A stretch of DNA of 64,000 bases from Chlorobiota bacterium (GTDB lineage Bacteria; Bacteroidota; Ignavibacteria; OLB7), in NCBI GenBank assembly GCA_028287785.1, contig JAQBOZ010000005.1:62001-126000 (forward strand). Reading direction: 5' to 3'. Below, one piece after another: positions 45,619 through 54,263 of this stretch. The notes beneath the pieces are model-generated. The model had not been told where the DNA came from. It ran no database searches and worked only from the letters and a program-made list of their open reading frames with translations. Each line of letters starts with the position of its first letter. Within the stretch, counting starts at the first letter, position 1. The position numbers were made by a program, and so were the translations under genes.

Positions 45619-48156
45619 ATGATACAGTTCTACCTCTGCATACTCGCCCTCTGTCTCCTTCCCGTCATCGGCCACGATCATCCGGCCATCACCGAAGATC
45701 CACGCATCGTCGCAAACGGATTTCACGATACGTCGCATCGCGGTGATTCCTCCGCGCTACCGCCCGATCCGGCATCGAAACTCGCGACGTTCGTTCCGGA
45801 TTCGCTGGCGTTTGCCATTACCGGCATCGGGTATTTTCGCGATGACACGATGCTTCTCAGATATCCCCCCGCCACCGTCAACACGCTTCTACAAGTCAGC
45901 AAACGGGCGATTGGAAACGTGTATGGCGAGGGCTTCTTCGGCGTGACGACCGGCCCCGTTCATTTCGCGGGGGACAGCGTCCTTCTGCCGCTCCGATTTG
46001 CCCCCGACACGGCCGGGCTTCACGGCGTCATCGCGGTGGCGAACATATTCGACAGTGTGGCCGCCACGGGCGATACGGCAGGCGCATCCATCTACGGAAC
46101 CGCGGCGCGCATCCCGCTTCATTTCGCCAGTGGGACTATCAATTTCGGGACGGTGACGGTCGGATCGCGGAATACCAGATCCGATACGCTGATGCTGGAC
46201 CCATCCGATACCCTTGCCAGCCCCGGCACGCTCTATGTGACCGGCTATTCCATTGCCGGCGATATCACCAGCTTCAGCATCGACGGCAGCAGCGTGCCCG
46301 ATTCGTTGAATGCGCTTCACCCGGGCGGCGCGCCGCTGACGGTGATCTTCCAGCCGGGGGCCGTCAGCAAGGATACGCTCCGCGCAACGCTGACCATCCA
46401 CACCAACTACGGTCTCCGGACGATATCCCTGCGGGGAAATACCGTGAATAAGCCGGTAGCGGGGGATTCGCTTACGCTGCTCCCGCCGGACGCGATCAAT
46501 TTCAAGACGGTCCCGCTGGGCCAGGCCATCGACAGCCAGTTTCAGATCACCAACGTGGTGTCTTCACCGGTCGATGTCACGGTCTATCTGCCCGACAGCA
46601 CGCAGTTCCACCTGACCGATCCGGTGCGCCGCTTCACGCTGGCCCCCGGCACAAGCCGGAGCATCCCCATCCGCTTTCTGCCGACGGCGACCGGATTGCA
46701 ATCGACCCCTGTATTGATATCGAGCACCGGTAACTTCACCGCCCGGCTCAATCTGATGGGAAACGGCTTCAGCCGGACCGTGGAGATCCGACGGGATTCG
46801 ACGCTCCTCCAGCAACCGAACGCCCTCAGTTTCACCGGCAGCGTCGGCGCCTGCACGACCATCCCCCTGACCATCCGAAACACCAGCGTTGATACGGTCT
46901 ATCTGAAAAGCACCATCAGCGGCCCCGATGCGCTCCACTTCAGCGATTCCCTGACCGGCGATTCCCTGAAGGTTACGATCATCCCGGGCGGCACGGTGAA
47001 CTGGCTTATACGGTTCTGTCCCGTTGCCCCGCTGAAGGACTCCTCCACGAAATCGGCCATCATCGTTCTGACCGATACGCGGGACACGAGCGCGGAGCTG
47101 GCGCATCTCAATCTGTCCGGGAACATCAACAGCGACAGCACCGTTTCCATCATCGGGGATAGCCTTGCCTTCTTGCCGCCGGCGCTCACGTTCGGTCCGG
47201 TGGACGTATCCAGGAGCGATACGCTTGGGGTGATCATCACGAACACCGGCCCCAGGACGATCAGCCTGAGGGATGCGGGCATCGTCTTCGTGAAGGGAAC
47301 GCCGTCGGTCTTCACGGTCATCTCACTCCCCAATTTCATTACTTCGAGGAAAAGCGGAACGGCGTTGATACGCTACTCCCCGACAGCGGCCACCAGCGAC
47401 ACGGCCGAGTGGCAGCTGCATTGGGGGAAGCTCGATTCGCTCTCCATCATCACGTTGACCGGCAACGGCATCACCCCGGCTTATACTGTTTCGGTGGGAC
47501 CGGCGCGCGCCCGCGTGGGGGTGCCGTTCACGCTGCCGGTGATGATCGCTCCATCCCCGTCGGCGGCGAAGGCAAACTGGGACACGGTGATCATCAGCCT
47601 TGATCCCGCCTCCCTCTACCTTCGCAACGTCGGCCCGGCGCCGGGACAGACGCTCCGGTTCGAGCGGCTGAACAACGATAGCCTCGTGCGGATCATCCGC
47701 TCCTCCGGCGATCTTCCCGCCGCCGCGGACCGGCTCTTCACGCTCGATCTGATCGGCCTGACGACCGGCTCCCCGCGCAACGAGGTGGGGCTTATCGCGG
47801 TGAAGATGCTGGATGGCCTGCCGGTGACGATATCATCCACCGGGAGCATCACGCTGGACGGATGCGATCTCGGCAAGACGTTCGACTTCAGCGAGAAGGC
47901 GGCGATCCGCGCGATCATCACCGACCCGGTTTCCGCGGGCGCCACGCTCCTGTACACCGCCCCGCAGGGGACGACGCCGGTGCTGCGGCTGATCGGCATG
48001 GGGGGGAGCGAGGTGATGACGATGGAGCTGCCGGCGGGGACCGGCGGGGAACAGCGGACGCATCTTTCACTGGCGGGCGCCCCTCTCGGCTTCTACATGC
48101 TGGAGATTCGAGTTGAGAGGGACCGCACCACCGCACCGATCATGATCACAAGGTAG
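45619..48156 (+). CDS. Large secreted protein with HYDIN/choice-of-anchor D repeats and type IX-like tail
   Basis: An 845-residue exported protein. The ATG at 45619 follows GGGAG and gives a signal peptide (IQFYLCILALCLLPVIG). At least five ASH/HYDIN-type beta-sandwich units follow, each with the pattern 'i.FG.v.vg....dtl.l.N': IPLHFASGTINFGTVTVGSR; INFKTVPLGQAIDSQFQI; LSFTGSVGACTTIPLTIRNT; LTFGPVDVSRSDTLGVIITN. A cohesin-like segment (VSVGPARARVGVPFTLPVMI) is next, and the C-terminus (PVLRLIGMGGSEVMTMELPA... APLGFYMLEIRVE) resembles a Por tail. The downstream OmpA-like gene starts within 25 bases, so the two are probably cotranscribed. Confidence 0.85.
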   Translation: MIQFYLCILALCLLPVIGHDHPAITEDPRIVANGFHDTSHRGDSSALPPDPASKLATFVPDSLAFAITGIGYFRDDTMLLRYPPATVNTLLQVSKRAIGNVYGEGFFGVTTGPVHFAGDSVLLPLRFAPDTAGLHGVIAVANIFDSVAATGDTAGASIYGTAARIPLHFASGTINFGTVTVGSRNTRSDTLMLDPSDTLASPGTLYVTGYSIAGDITSFSIDGSSVPDSLNALHPGGAPLTVIFQPGAVSKDTLRATLTIHTNYGLRTISLRGNTVNKPVAGDSLTLLPPDAINFKTVPLGQAIDSQFQITNVVSSPVDVTVYLPDSTQFHLTDPVRRFTLAPGTSRSIPIRFLPTATGLQSTPVLISSTGNFTARLNLMGNGFSRTVEIRRDSTLLQQPNALSFTGSVGACTTIPLTIRNTSVDTVYLKSTISGPDALHFSDSLTGDSLKVTIIPGGTVNWLIRFCPVAPLKDSSTKSAIIVLTDTRDTSAELAHLNLSGNINSDSTVSIIGDSLAFLPPALTFGPVDVSRSDTLGVIITNTGPRTISLRDAGIVFVKGTPSVFTVISLPNFITSRKSGTALIRYSPTAATSDTAEWQLHWGKLDSLSIITLTGNGITPAYTVSVGPARARVGVPFTLPVMIAPSPSAAKANWDTVIISLDPASLYLRNVGPAPGQTLRFERLNNDSLVRIIRSSGDLPAAADRLFTLDLIGLTTGSPRNEVGLIAVKMLDGLPVTISSTGSITLDGCDLGKTFDFSEKAAIRAIITDPVSAGATLLYTAPQGTTPVLRLIGMGGSEVMTMELPAGTGGEQRTHLSLAGAPLGFYMLEIRVERDRTTAPIMITR

Positions 48157-48178
48157 GGGGAGCGTGAAGAGTGCGCCG

Positions 48179-50254
48179 ATGATCCGCCCGTGGCTCTGCC
48201 CGATCCTCCTCGGAATCCTCGCCGTGGGAATCCTCCGCGCGCAGGATTCCCTCCCACGCCGCGACTATTACATCGGCCCGGTGGCCGGCTACGAGATCGA
48301 CATCAACATGGGGCAGATCCCCGTCTTTCGCGGCTCCGCGGACTGCGGCACATTCACCACCGGCACCAGCAGGAGCATCCCGATCGGCGTTCGATATCTC
48401 CACCCCACGTTTATCTCTCCGGTCTGGGGGATCTCCGTGGCGGCATCCTGGAGCAGTTCCTCCGGCGGCTTCGTCACCAGCCCGACCGACCCGCTCATCT
48501 TCCGCGATACGGTCAACGGAGGGCTCAGGGAGATCCCGCATGAATACCGGCTGACGGAGAATTCGCGGATGATACGGGCCGATATCGGCATCGGCTACCG
48601 GCCGGCGGAGCGGCTCACGTTCGGGTTCGGGATATCGGCGGGGTACAGGCTTGCCGCCACCGTGACGCAGACCGACGATATCACCGGCGGGACCACGAGG
48701 TTCGGCGGGGGCCGGAGCGAGGTGACGATGACCGAGGGGGAACATCTCACGCACTCTCCCGGAACATTCGGGCTCTTCACGAACATCTCCTACAGGCTCC
48801 CCCTCTCGAAACGGTTCTCGATCCTCCCCGAGCTCTCGCTCCGCTACGATCTCCCGTCGCTCCTCAACGAGCGGAACTGGCACTCGCTCGGGATCACCGC
48901 GGGGGCGGGGCTGATGTTCGACCCCGCATCGGACACGGTCGCGCCGCCACCGCTGCCGCCGCAACAGCTACAGCCGCAACAACCGCCCATTGCACGGACA
49001 AGCCCGCCGCCGCAACGCTCCGGAGCGGCCGCGGCCGCGATCGATCTCTACAGCGTCGATCAGGCGAACAACCGGCTGCCGGCCGCAACGGTTCACATCT
49101 ACGAGGTCCTCTACCGGCGGAGATCGGGGATGCTGGGGACTGTCTACTTCGATCGCGGATCATCGGCCATTCCATCGCGCTACAGGATGATATCGCGCGA
49201 TGAGACACGGCGCTTCGCCGCCGACTCGCTGGCCGGCCTGGACGCGATGCGGATTCACTACGAGGCATTGAACCTTCTTGGCGCGCGGCTGCGGGAGACA
49301 CCGGGGGCAACCATCACGCTCGGCGGACTGACATCGAAGGGGGAGCCGGCCGTGCTGGGTCGCGCCCGCGCCGGGAGCATCCGCCGCTATCTGGCCGATA
49401 CATGGGGCATCGATACATCGCGCGTATCGATTGCCACGGACGGAGTTGCCCCGAAACGGTCGAACGAGAAGAGCGAGGACGGCCGGGCGGAAAACCGTCG
49501 CGTGGAGGTGATAGGGTCGCGCGGCGTAACCAGCCCGATCGTCATGGAGCGGACCAGGCGGGAGTTCGAGCCCCCGCTGATCGCGATGGACCCGAAGTTC
49601 ACGGCCGACGCGGGCGTAAAGCGATGGAACATCACACTGATGCGTGATGCCGATACGATCGGCCGGTATTCCAGCCTTGACACCGGCGACCTGACGCCGA
49701 ACATCAACTGGCAGATCACGAGCGACCGCGCGGGGATACTACAGACATCGCTTCAGGCGGAGTTGAGGGTGGAGGATTCGCTGGGGAATGTGGTGACCGG
49801 CAACGCGAAGCTGCCGCTGGTGATCGAACGGAACATCAGGATCGTCGATCGCAATGAGGCGCTGGACAGCGCGCGGGAACGGATCATCTATACGCTTCTG
49901 CCGTTCGACTACAACAGCGCGGAGCTGGGCCAGCGGAACCAGGGGGTGATCCGGGAGATCGCCGCGGCCGTCCGGAACGGCGCGCGCATCAGGGTCACCG
50001 GCTATGCCGACCGAACCGGAAGCAACGCCGGCAACATCGATCTTTCCCGTCGCCGCGCCGGGAGCGCCGCGCGTGCGCTGGAGTCACTGCTGGACAACCG
50101 GCAGGTGCGCGATGTCCGGTTCTCCACATCCGGTGAGGGGGTGAGCGATCAGTTCGATAATGATCTTCCCGAGGGGCGGGCGCTTTCGCGGGAGGTGGAG
50201 ATCGTGATCGAGCAGGAGATGCCGAAGGGAATCGGCCGGGCGCCGAAAGGATAG
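48179..50254 (+). CDS. Outer-membrane protein with tandem OmpA-like domains
   Basis: A 691-residue envelope protein. The ATG at 48179 (MIRPWLCPILLGILAVGILR signal) has a GAAGAG site 7 bases before it; a GTG at 48164 is an alternative start. The N-terminal region (to about 260) looks like an outer-membrane beta-barrel (GYEIDINMGQIPVF; GIGYRPAERLTFGFGISAGY), ending in a Pro/Gln-rich linker. Two OmpA-like peptidoglycan-binding regions follow. The first is at about 325-455 (GTVYFDRGSSAI, LGRARAGSIRRYLADTWGID, ENRRVEV). The second is near the C-terminus (LPFDYNSAELGQRNQ, GYADRTGSNAGNIDLSRRRA, LSREVEIVIEQ). It likely ties the outer membrane to the wall. Confidence 0.88.
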   Translation: MIRPWLCPILLGILAVGILRAQDSLPRRDYYIGPVAGYEIDINMGQIPVFRGSADCGTFTTGTSRSIPIGVRYLHPTFISPVWGISVAASWSSSSGGFVTSPTDPLIFRDTVNGGLREIPHEYRLTENSRMIRADIGIGYRPAERLTFGFGISAGYRLAATVTQTDDITGGTTRFGGGRSEVTMTEGEHLTHSPGTFGLFTNISYRLPLSKRFSILPELSLRYDLPSLLNERNWHSLGITAGAGLMFDPASDTVAPPPLPPQQLQPQQPPIARTSPPPQRSGAAAAAIDLYSVDQANNRLPAATVHIYEVLYRRRSGMLGTVYFDRGSSAIPSRYRMISRDETRRFAADSLAGLDAMRIHYEALNLLGARLRETPGATITLGGLTSKGEPAVLGRARAGSIRRYLADTWGIDTSRVSIATDGVAPKRSNEKSEDGRAENRRVEVIGSRGVTSPIVMERTRREFEPPLIAMDPKFTADAGVKRWNITLMRDADTIGRYSSLDTGDLTPNINWQITSDRAGILQTSLQAELRVEDSLGNVVTGNAKLPLVIERNIRIVDRNEALDSARERIIYTLLPFDYNSAELGQRNQGVIREIAAAVRNGARIRVTGYADRTGSNAGNIDLSRRRAGSAARALESLLDNRQVRDVRFSTSGEGVSDQFDNDLPEGRALSREVEIVIEQEMPKGIGRAPKG

Positions 50255-50275
50255 CAGAGCGTTGAGTCTGCATGC

Positions 50276-50395
50276 GGTTGTGCCCCATGCAGAAGGTATG
50301 GCGCCCCGTTGGGGCTCAGGATAAATCCTGCGTTGTCTCCTTGTTCTCCAAGCCCCGGAGGGGCGCAATTCCTGCTGCGTGGGGCAGAGCCCATC
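50276..50395. repeat. GC-rich hairpin repeat, family 2 (facing pair)
   Basis: GCGCCCCGTTGGGGCT at 50301-50316 faces AGCCCCGGAGGGGCGC at 50350-50365, flanked by TGCCCCATGCAG and CTGCTGCGTGGGGCA. It lies just after the OmpA stop, where it could end transcription. Confidence 0.8.
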
Positions 50396-50682
50396 GCCTG
50401 TTGAGATCGGGAGGACTTCTTCAAAATGATCTTTCTTTACAATCCTCGCCATTTCCCGCTACATTCCTTTGCAATTGGCACTCGCAATGGATACTTTCCA
50501 AATTCCCGGTAGGGCTCGCCGCACAGATCCATAACGCCTGCTTCACCGGTAGACGATCTCCGCCCGGCACCATCGTTTCTCCGCCCCATCATGGCAGCGG
50601 GCGAGTCAATCGCGTTATATTAGTGCGAGGAATCCATGGTATCATCGCACGGTATTCGGTCCCCCCTGGAGCTTCTGCCGAT
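50396..50682. other. Upstream region of the regulator gene
   Basis: About 290 bases hold the promoter of the regulator at 50683. An imperfect inverted pair is visible around 50472-50488 (GCAATTGGCACTCGCAATGG). No ribosome-binding site is obvious before the start. Nothing else was recognised. Confidence 0.35.
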
Positions 50683-51927
50683 ATGTCGCGTAAACGGACT
50701 TCACATATCCAGGAGAGCCTGGAGTTTCTTCAGCACCTTGAGACCAACCATCAGGGGGAGCGGAAGGAAGCGCGCGTTCGGATGCTCCGGCTTCTGAAGG
50801 AGAATCCCGAGCGAACCCTGGATCAGGTGGCGGAGCTGGGGGGGTTATCGTTACGGAGTGTCAGCCGATGGTGGGGCATCTATCAGGAGCGGGGGATCAG
50901 CGGAATGCTCGGCAACGGCGTCAGTGAGGTGATGCAACCGCAGCGTCTGGGGCGCGAGGAGCTTGGCGAACTGAAGCAGAAACTTCAGGCGGGCGAGCTT
51001 TCCACGCTCAGCGATATCCAGGAGTGGATCGAAAAAAGGTTTGGCCTTCGATACAGTCTGAAAGGAATCGCCAAGATTCTCCAGCGCAGGCTGAAGGCGC
51101 GTCACATCTGGGTGATACCGGGTCCGAAAGAGATCAGGCCGAAATCGATTCATGCCACGATAGCGCCGGTCGAGCGTCAGATTATTCCTGCCAAGGTAGT
51201 TCAATTTTTGAACCGCCTGCCATTGACCAGCGATGTTCAGATGGCGGTGGAGACCTATCGCAGCGCCCTGATGGGATTACTGGGGGAGGTTGACAGGATC
51301 TCCATTTACGTGAACATCCGGTGCAACCTGGCGGAGCCCGAGAGCTACACCGCCGATCTGATTATCATGCTCGACAACAAGGTCACGGTGGAAGCGGCCG
51401 GACCGATGGTGAGCGGGTCGAATCAGGATGGGATAAAGATGTCCGAGCGGCTGCTCACGAACTTCCGCAATCAGGGGATGCCGGTGGACACCTACTACGA
51501 TCCCGTGGCGATGGATTATTACTATAACGATCAGGCCTACCTGGGAACCATTTTCCTCTGGCGGGAGCGGTCGAAGCCGCCCCTTTCCCCACAAGTCGTG
51601 GAGACGCTCTCGGCAATCGAGCCCTTCACAATCTATATGCTGTCGGATCTGATTACCAGATATCATTACTCGCATCCGACCGACAGGCTCTTCCACGACA
51701 CGCTGTATCATATGGCGATGGACGCCGGTTTGAGCATGCAGGAACGCCGGGTGGTGGCGTTACGGATGCTGGGCCACGCGTACAAGGAAATCGCCGACCA
51801 GTTGAACATCACCGAGGATGCCATCAAGAAGCATCTCTCGTCGGTCCATCGCAAGACCGGGACCCGCAGCTATACCGAGCTGTTCGCCAAGTATTTTACT
51901 CCCCGCCTCAACGTCAAAGACGCCTGA
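50683..51927 (+). CDS. Regulator fusing IS630-type DNA-binding domains with a LuxR-type C-terminal HTH
   Basis: A 414-residue protein with three parts. Residues about 20-75 are a homeodomain-like HTH (ARVRMLRLLKENPERTLDQV... LRSVSRWWGIYQERGISGML). Residues about 85-150 resemble the winged helix of IS630-type transposases (LGELKQKLQAGELSTLSDIQ... WIEKRFGLRYSLKGIAKIL). The catalytic DDE part is absent. A central domain (about 175-345; RISIYVNIRCNL, YLGTIFLWRERSKPPLSPQV, IEPFTIYMLSDLITRYHY) looks GAF-like, perhaps a sensor. The C-terminus is a LuxR/GerE HTH (LSMQERRVVALRMLGHAYKE then IADQLNITEDAIKKHLSSV). It is probably a domesticated transposase-derived transcription regulator. The longer frame upstream runs through a repeat and was rejected. 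Confidence 0.8.
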   Translation: MSRKRTSHIQESLEFLQHLETNHQGERKEARVRMLRLLKENPERTLDQVAELGGLSLRSVSRWWGIYQERGISGMLGNGVSEVMQPQRLGREELGELKQKLQAGELSTLSDIQEWIEKRFGLRYSLKGIAKILQRRLKARHIWVIPGPKEIRPKSIHATIAPVERQIIPAKVVQFLNRLPLTSDVQMAVETYRSALMGLLGEVDRISIYVNIRCNLAEPESYTADLIIMLDNKVTVEAAGPMVSGSNQDGIKMSERLLTNFRNQGMPVDTYYDPVAMDYYYNDQAYLGTIFLWRERSKPPLSPQVVETLSAIEPFTIYMLSDLITRYHYSHPTDRLFHDTLYHMAMDAGLSMQERRVVALRMLGHAYKEIADQLNITEDAIKKHLSSVHRKTGTRSYTELFAKYFTPRLNVKDA

Positions 51928-51955
51928 TCGAGCCTCGGCCTCGGCCTCATTCATT

Positions 51956-51979
51956 CCCCAAAAGTGTAATTGTATCGGG
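51956..51979 (+). promoter_or_regulatory. Possible regulatory motif shared with the 1996 site
   Basis: CCCCAAAAGTGTAATTG followed by TATCGGG matches the block upstream of the RadC-like gene in 20 of 24 positions or so, allowing one inserted base. It lies about 120 bases before the secreted protein gene at 52100. Confidence 0.35.
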
Positions 51980-52099
51980 TATCTCATTGGACGAACTTTG
52001 TATCCGTCCGATGCGATCACGTTCTGATCAAATGTGACCGCAGGGACGAAATCCAAAAACATTAAGAACAGTTCCATTTTTCAGATCAAGCAACACCCT

Positions 52100-52732
52100 A
52101 TGCGGAAGCTCCTTCTCGTCCTGTCATTTGCCCTTCTCATTTCTGCTTCGCTGTCTGCCCAAACCTTCGTCTCACCGAGCTCCGGCGCAACCTTCATCGG
52201 TTCGTTTCCGCTGCATATCTGGGTAGAGTCTGATCCGAATGGCGGAATTCGTGAATCAAAAAAACCAGCCGTCGGCGATACCTATACTCTTGTCGGATCG
52301 TTCCGCACATCCGGCGGCAGAACCGAATATGTGATCTGCACCGATTCGATCAGGTTCGCCGGCGCCGATTCCCTGATCAACGCGTCGCCAACCGCCGCGC
52401 TGTATGAGATCATCGCCCACGCCGCGGCCGAACGAGGGAACGTGCTTGGCTTCTCCCCCTGCCTCCCTTCCGATCAGTGCGGCGATAACACCCTTGCCAC
52501 GAAAGTCTACGCCGAAGCATGCGTGCAGCGCATCGGGGTCGGCTCGATGACCAGATTCATCCCCTGCGACCGCTATGTGCTCTCGAACCGTGGGTTCATG
52601 GTCTGCTGCTCCGGGGTCGAGGGTGCACCAAATGTCATCCGCATCCTCTCCAACGGCGGGCTCTCCTGCCCCGGCAGCGGCTGCGATGCCACCTGCCCGC
52701 CATCGGGCGGCGGTGGAGGCCAGATCAACTAG
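52100..52732 (+). CDS. Secreted Cys-rich protein of unknown function
   Basis: A 210-residue exported protein. The ATG at 52100 opens a clear signal peptide (MRKLLLVLSFALLISASLSA). The mature part has about ten cysteines, grouped toward the C-terminus (FSPCLPSDQCGDNTL; EACVQRIG; FIPCDRY; FMVCCSGVEGAP; LSCPGSGCDATCPPSGGGGG), suggesting disulfide bonds. No family was recognised. It lies 172 bases after the unusual regulator, in the same direction, with its own putative promoter motif. The regulator may control it. Confidence 0.75.
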   Translation: MRKLLLVLSFALLISASLSAQTFVSPSSGATFIGSFPLHIWVESDPNGGIRESKKPAVGDTYTLVGSFRTSGGRTEYVICTDSIRFAGADSLINASPTAALYEIIAHAAAERGNVLGFSPCLPSDQCGDNTLATKVYAEACVQRIGVGSMTRFIPCDRYVLSNRGFMVCCSGVEGAPNVIRILSNGGLSCPGSGCDATCPPSGGGGGQIN

Positions 52733-53010
52733 AATCGGCCGGTGGCGGCCATCGTTACGGCCGCCCCTTGACCGACACACATTGACAATCACGGACTCCG
52801 GGAAGCAACCCCGAGTTAAAGAGTCCGATAGCGGAGGGGCATGGCGCGCTCTTGCCCCCGCCCCCTCCGATCCGGCTCGGCAGCATACCGATGATCATCC
52901 CCGTTGGTTCATATATGCCGATACCTCTCGTCCAGAACGACGAGACTGACTGAAATCGATTCAGAACCAAACAAATCATCGATTACGAACCTTACCAAGA
53001 GGCCCCAACC
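52733..53010. other. Intergenic, leader of the truncated paralogue
   Basis: About 280 bases with a possible GGGGC...GCCCC hairpin near 52836-52862 (GGAGGGGCATGGCGCGCTCT then TGCCCCC) but no T-run. No gene was seen. Confidence 0.35.
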
Positions 53011-53157
53011 ATGGCACAGAAGAATAACGACCAGATGGAAGATATCCTTGAGACATTCGAAGCTCTCGACAACCGTTACAGGAACGAATCGAAGGAGACG
53101 CGGATCAGGATGATGCTTCTGCTGGCGGGTGATGGCAAGGTGATCGTCGGCTGCTGA
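53011..53157 (+). pseudogene. Truncated paralogue of the IS630/LuxR-type regulator (48 codons)
   Basis: The short frame MAQKNNDQMEDILETFEALD then NRYRNESKETRIRMMLLLAG parallels residues 1-45 of the regulator at 50683 (SLEFLQHLETNHQGERKEAR then VRMLRLLKEN): same length, same pattern of Leu, Arg and acidic residues. A TGA follows ten codons later, before the first HTH would be completed. An upstream AAGAGG lies near the ATG. It looks like the left-over 5' end of a second regulator gene, or a very short derived peptide. Confidence 0.6.
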
Positions 53158-53684
53158 GACAGAGACGGCGGTCATGAAGGATCGGAACGCGGGATGATTT
53201 CCCACCGCCAGCGCCGGAGATGGCAGCGGCATGAAGGGGGAACATCCGGTAGCGATACCAACCCAGGCGCATGTAGAAGCAGGTTCCCGTCGTTGGGGTA
53301 CGATAGAGCTCAACTTCACCCTCAACGACGCTACATGCGCCTGTTACTATCTCAGGAACGCTCCGGCCCATTGCCGGAGATGAGGGGAGGAAAGTGCTGC
53401 GGCAACCAGTCCAGAGGATGCCGCGCCTCGAATGCGGTCATGCCGGGCGCTTATTCGGCCACGAATTCCTATCCGCGCCAGCCCGTGAAGAGTTGGACGA
53501 TGTCCAGGTCCATCCTCCCCTTAAAACTCTTGGTCGCAGCCCTTCCAGGGCATACTGTCACGCAGTTGGGTTTTATCTCCGCCGGCCCGCCGATGCAGCC
53601 CATCGGAAGCCCGGCATCCACCACCCGACGGATACAAGAGCGCCGGACCCTGAAGGTTCAGGGCCACGTGTTGCCGGGAGTTAC
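53158..53684. other. Gene-poor stretch after the truncated paralogue
   Basis: More than 500 bases without a convincing gene. Short open frames on both strands have no recognisable protein features. The words CCCTTCCAGGGCAT here (about 53545) recur near 58545. It is probably decayed sequence from the lost remainder of the regulator copy and its neighbour. Confidence 0.4.
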
Positions 53685-53727
53685 GGCGGCGGCTTCCCGA
53701 CGGGAAGTCGTCGCCGATGAGTTTTTT
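53685..53727 (+). terminator. Terminator-like hairpin with T-run
   Basis: Stem GGCGGCGGCTTCCC (53685-53698) pairs with GGGAAGTCGTCGCC (53702-53715), allowing G-U pairs, with loop GAC. Six Ts follow at 53722-53727. It lies between plus-strand sequence and the convergent YacP-like gene. Confidence 0.55.
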
Positions 53728-53733
53728 ACCCCG

Positions 53734-54252
53734 TCACATCCCGAACAGCTTCTTCCATTCGTCCACTTCATCCTCCGAAAGCGCGTTCGGCTTCTCCGAA
53801 CGTTCCCGGATCTCCGCTATCCTGTGCGGCCGGGCTGAACCGTCGCGCGGTGGGGCGGCCAGCCCTTTCGAGTGCGTGCCAAGCGTCAACTCGGACGCGA
53901 AATCCCTGGAGGAGACAACCATCGCCATGTTGGCGCGGGCGGTTCCCATGATCTCAAGATCGGAGGAGACCACCACCAGATTCCGCCCGCTCTCCCTGGC
54001 ATGTTCCCTGATGATATCATCGGCGGAACGGGTGTGGCTGGAGAGCGCCCTGACCCGCGACGAGAGATTTCCCTCATTCACCACCCCGTCGAACACAACG
54101 ATGCAGTCGCATTTCTTCCGTTCGGCAAATGTGGCGATGGCGTTCATCAGATCGCCCCGCGCCCGTTCGATGCCGAACGCATCAAGCGTCCGCTTCAGCT
54201 CCGTGGCCGCGTGGAGAACGTTATAGCCGTCGATGACGTAAATCCTGTTCAT
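53734..54252 (-). CDS. YacP-like NYN-domain RNase
   Basis: A 172-residue PIN/NYN-fold protein. The opening IYVIDGYNVLHAATEL holds the first catalytic aspartate, CIVVFDGVVNEGN the second, and LVVVSSDLEIMGTARAN the third, with SADDIIREHARES between, as in the YacP (Rae1) family. These proteins cleave mRNA, in Bacillus on the ribosome. The C-terminal tail (SEDEVDEWKKLFG) is also typical of the family. It starts 11 bases after the stop of the M24 peptidase gene and is the last gene of a minus-strand run. Confidence 0.87.
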   Translation of the reverse strand: MNRIYVIDGYNVLHAATELKRTLDAFGIERARGDLMNAIATFAERKKCDCIVVFDGVVNEGNLSSRVRALSSHTRSADDIIREHARESGRNLVVVSSDLEIMGTARANMAMVVSSRDFASELTLGTHSKGLAAPPRDGSARPHRIAEIRERSEKPNALSEDEVDEWKKLFGM

Positions 54253-54263
54253 GATATCCCCCT

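Noticed and set aside
50683-51927. Reading the regulator as an IS630 transposase
   Set aside because: No DDE catalytic region is seen; the C-terminus is a LuxR-type HTH, and no terminal repeats or TA duplication flank the gene.
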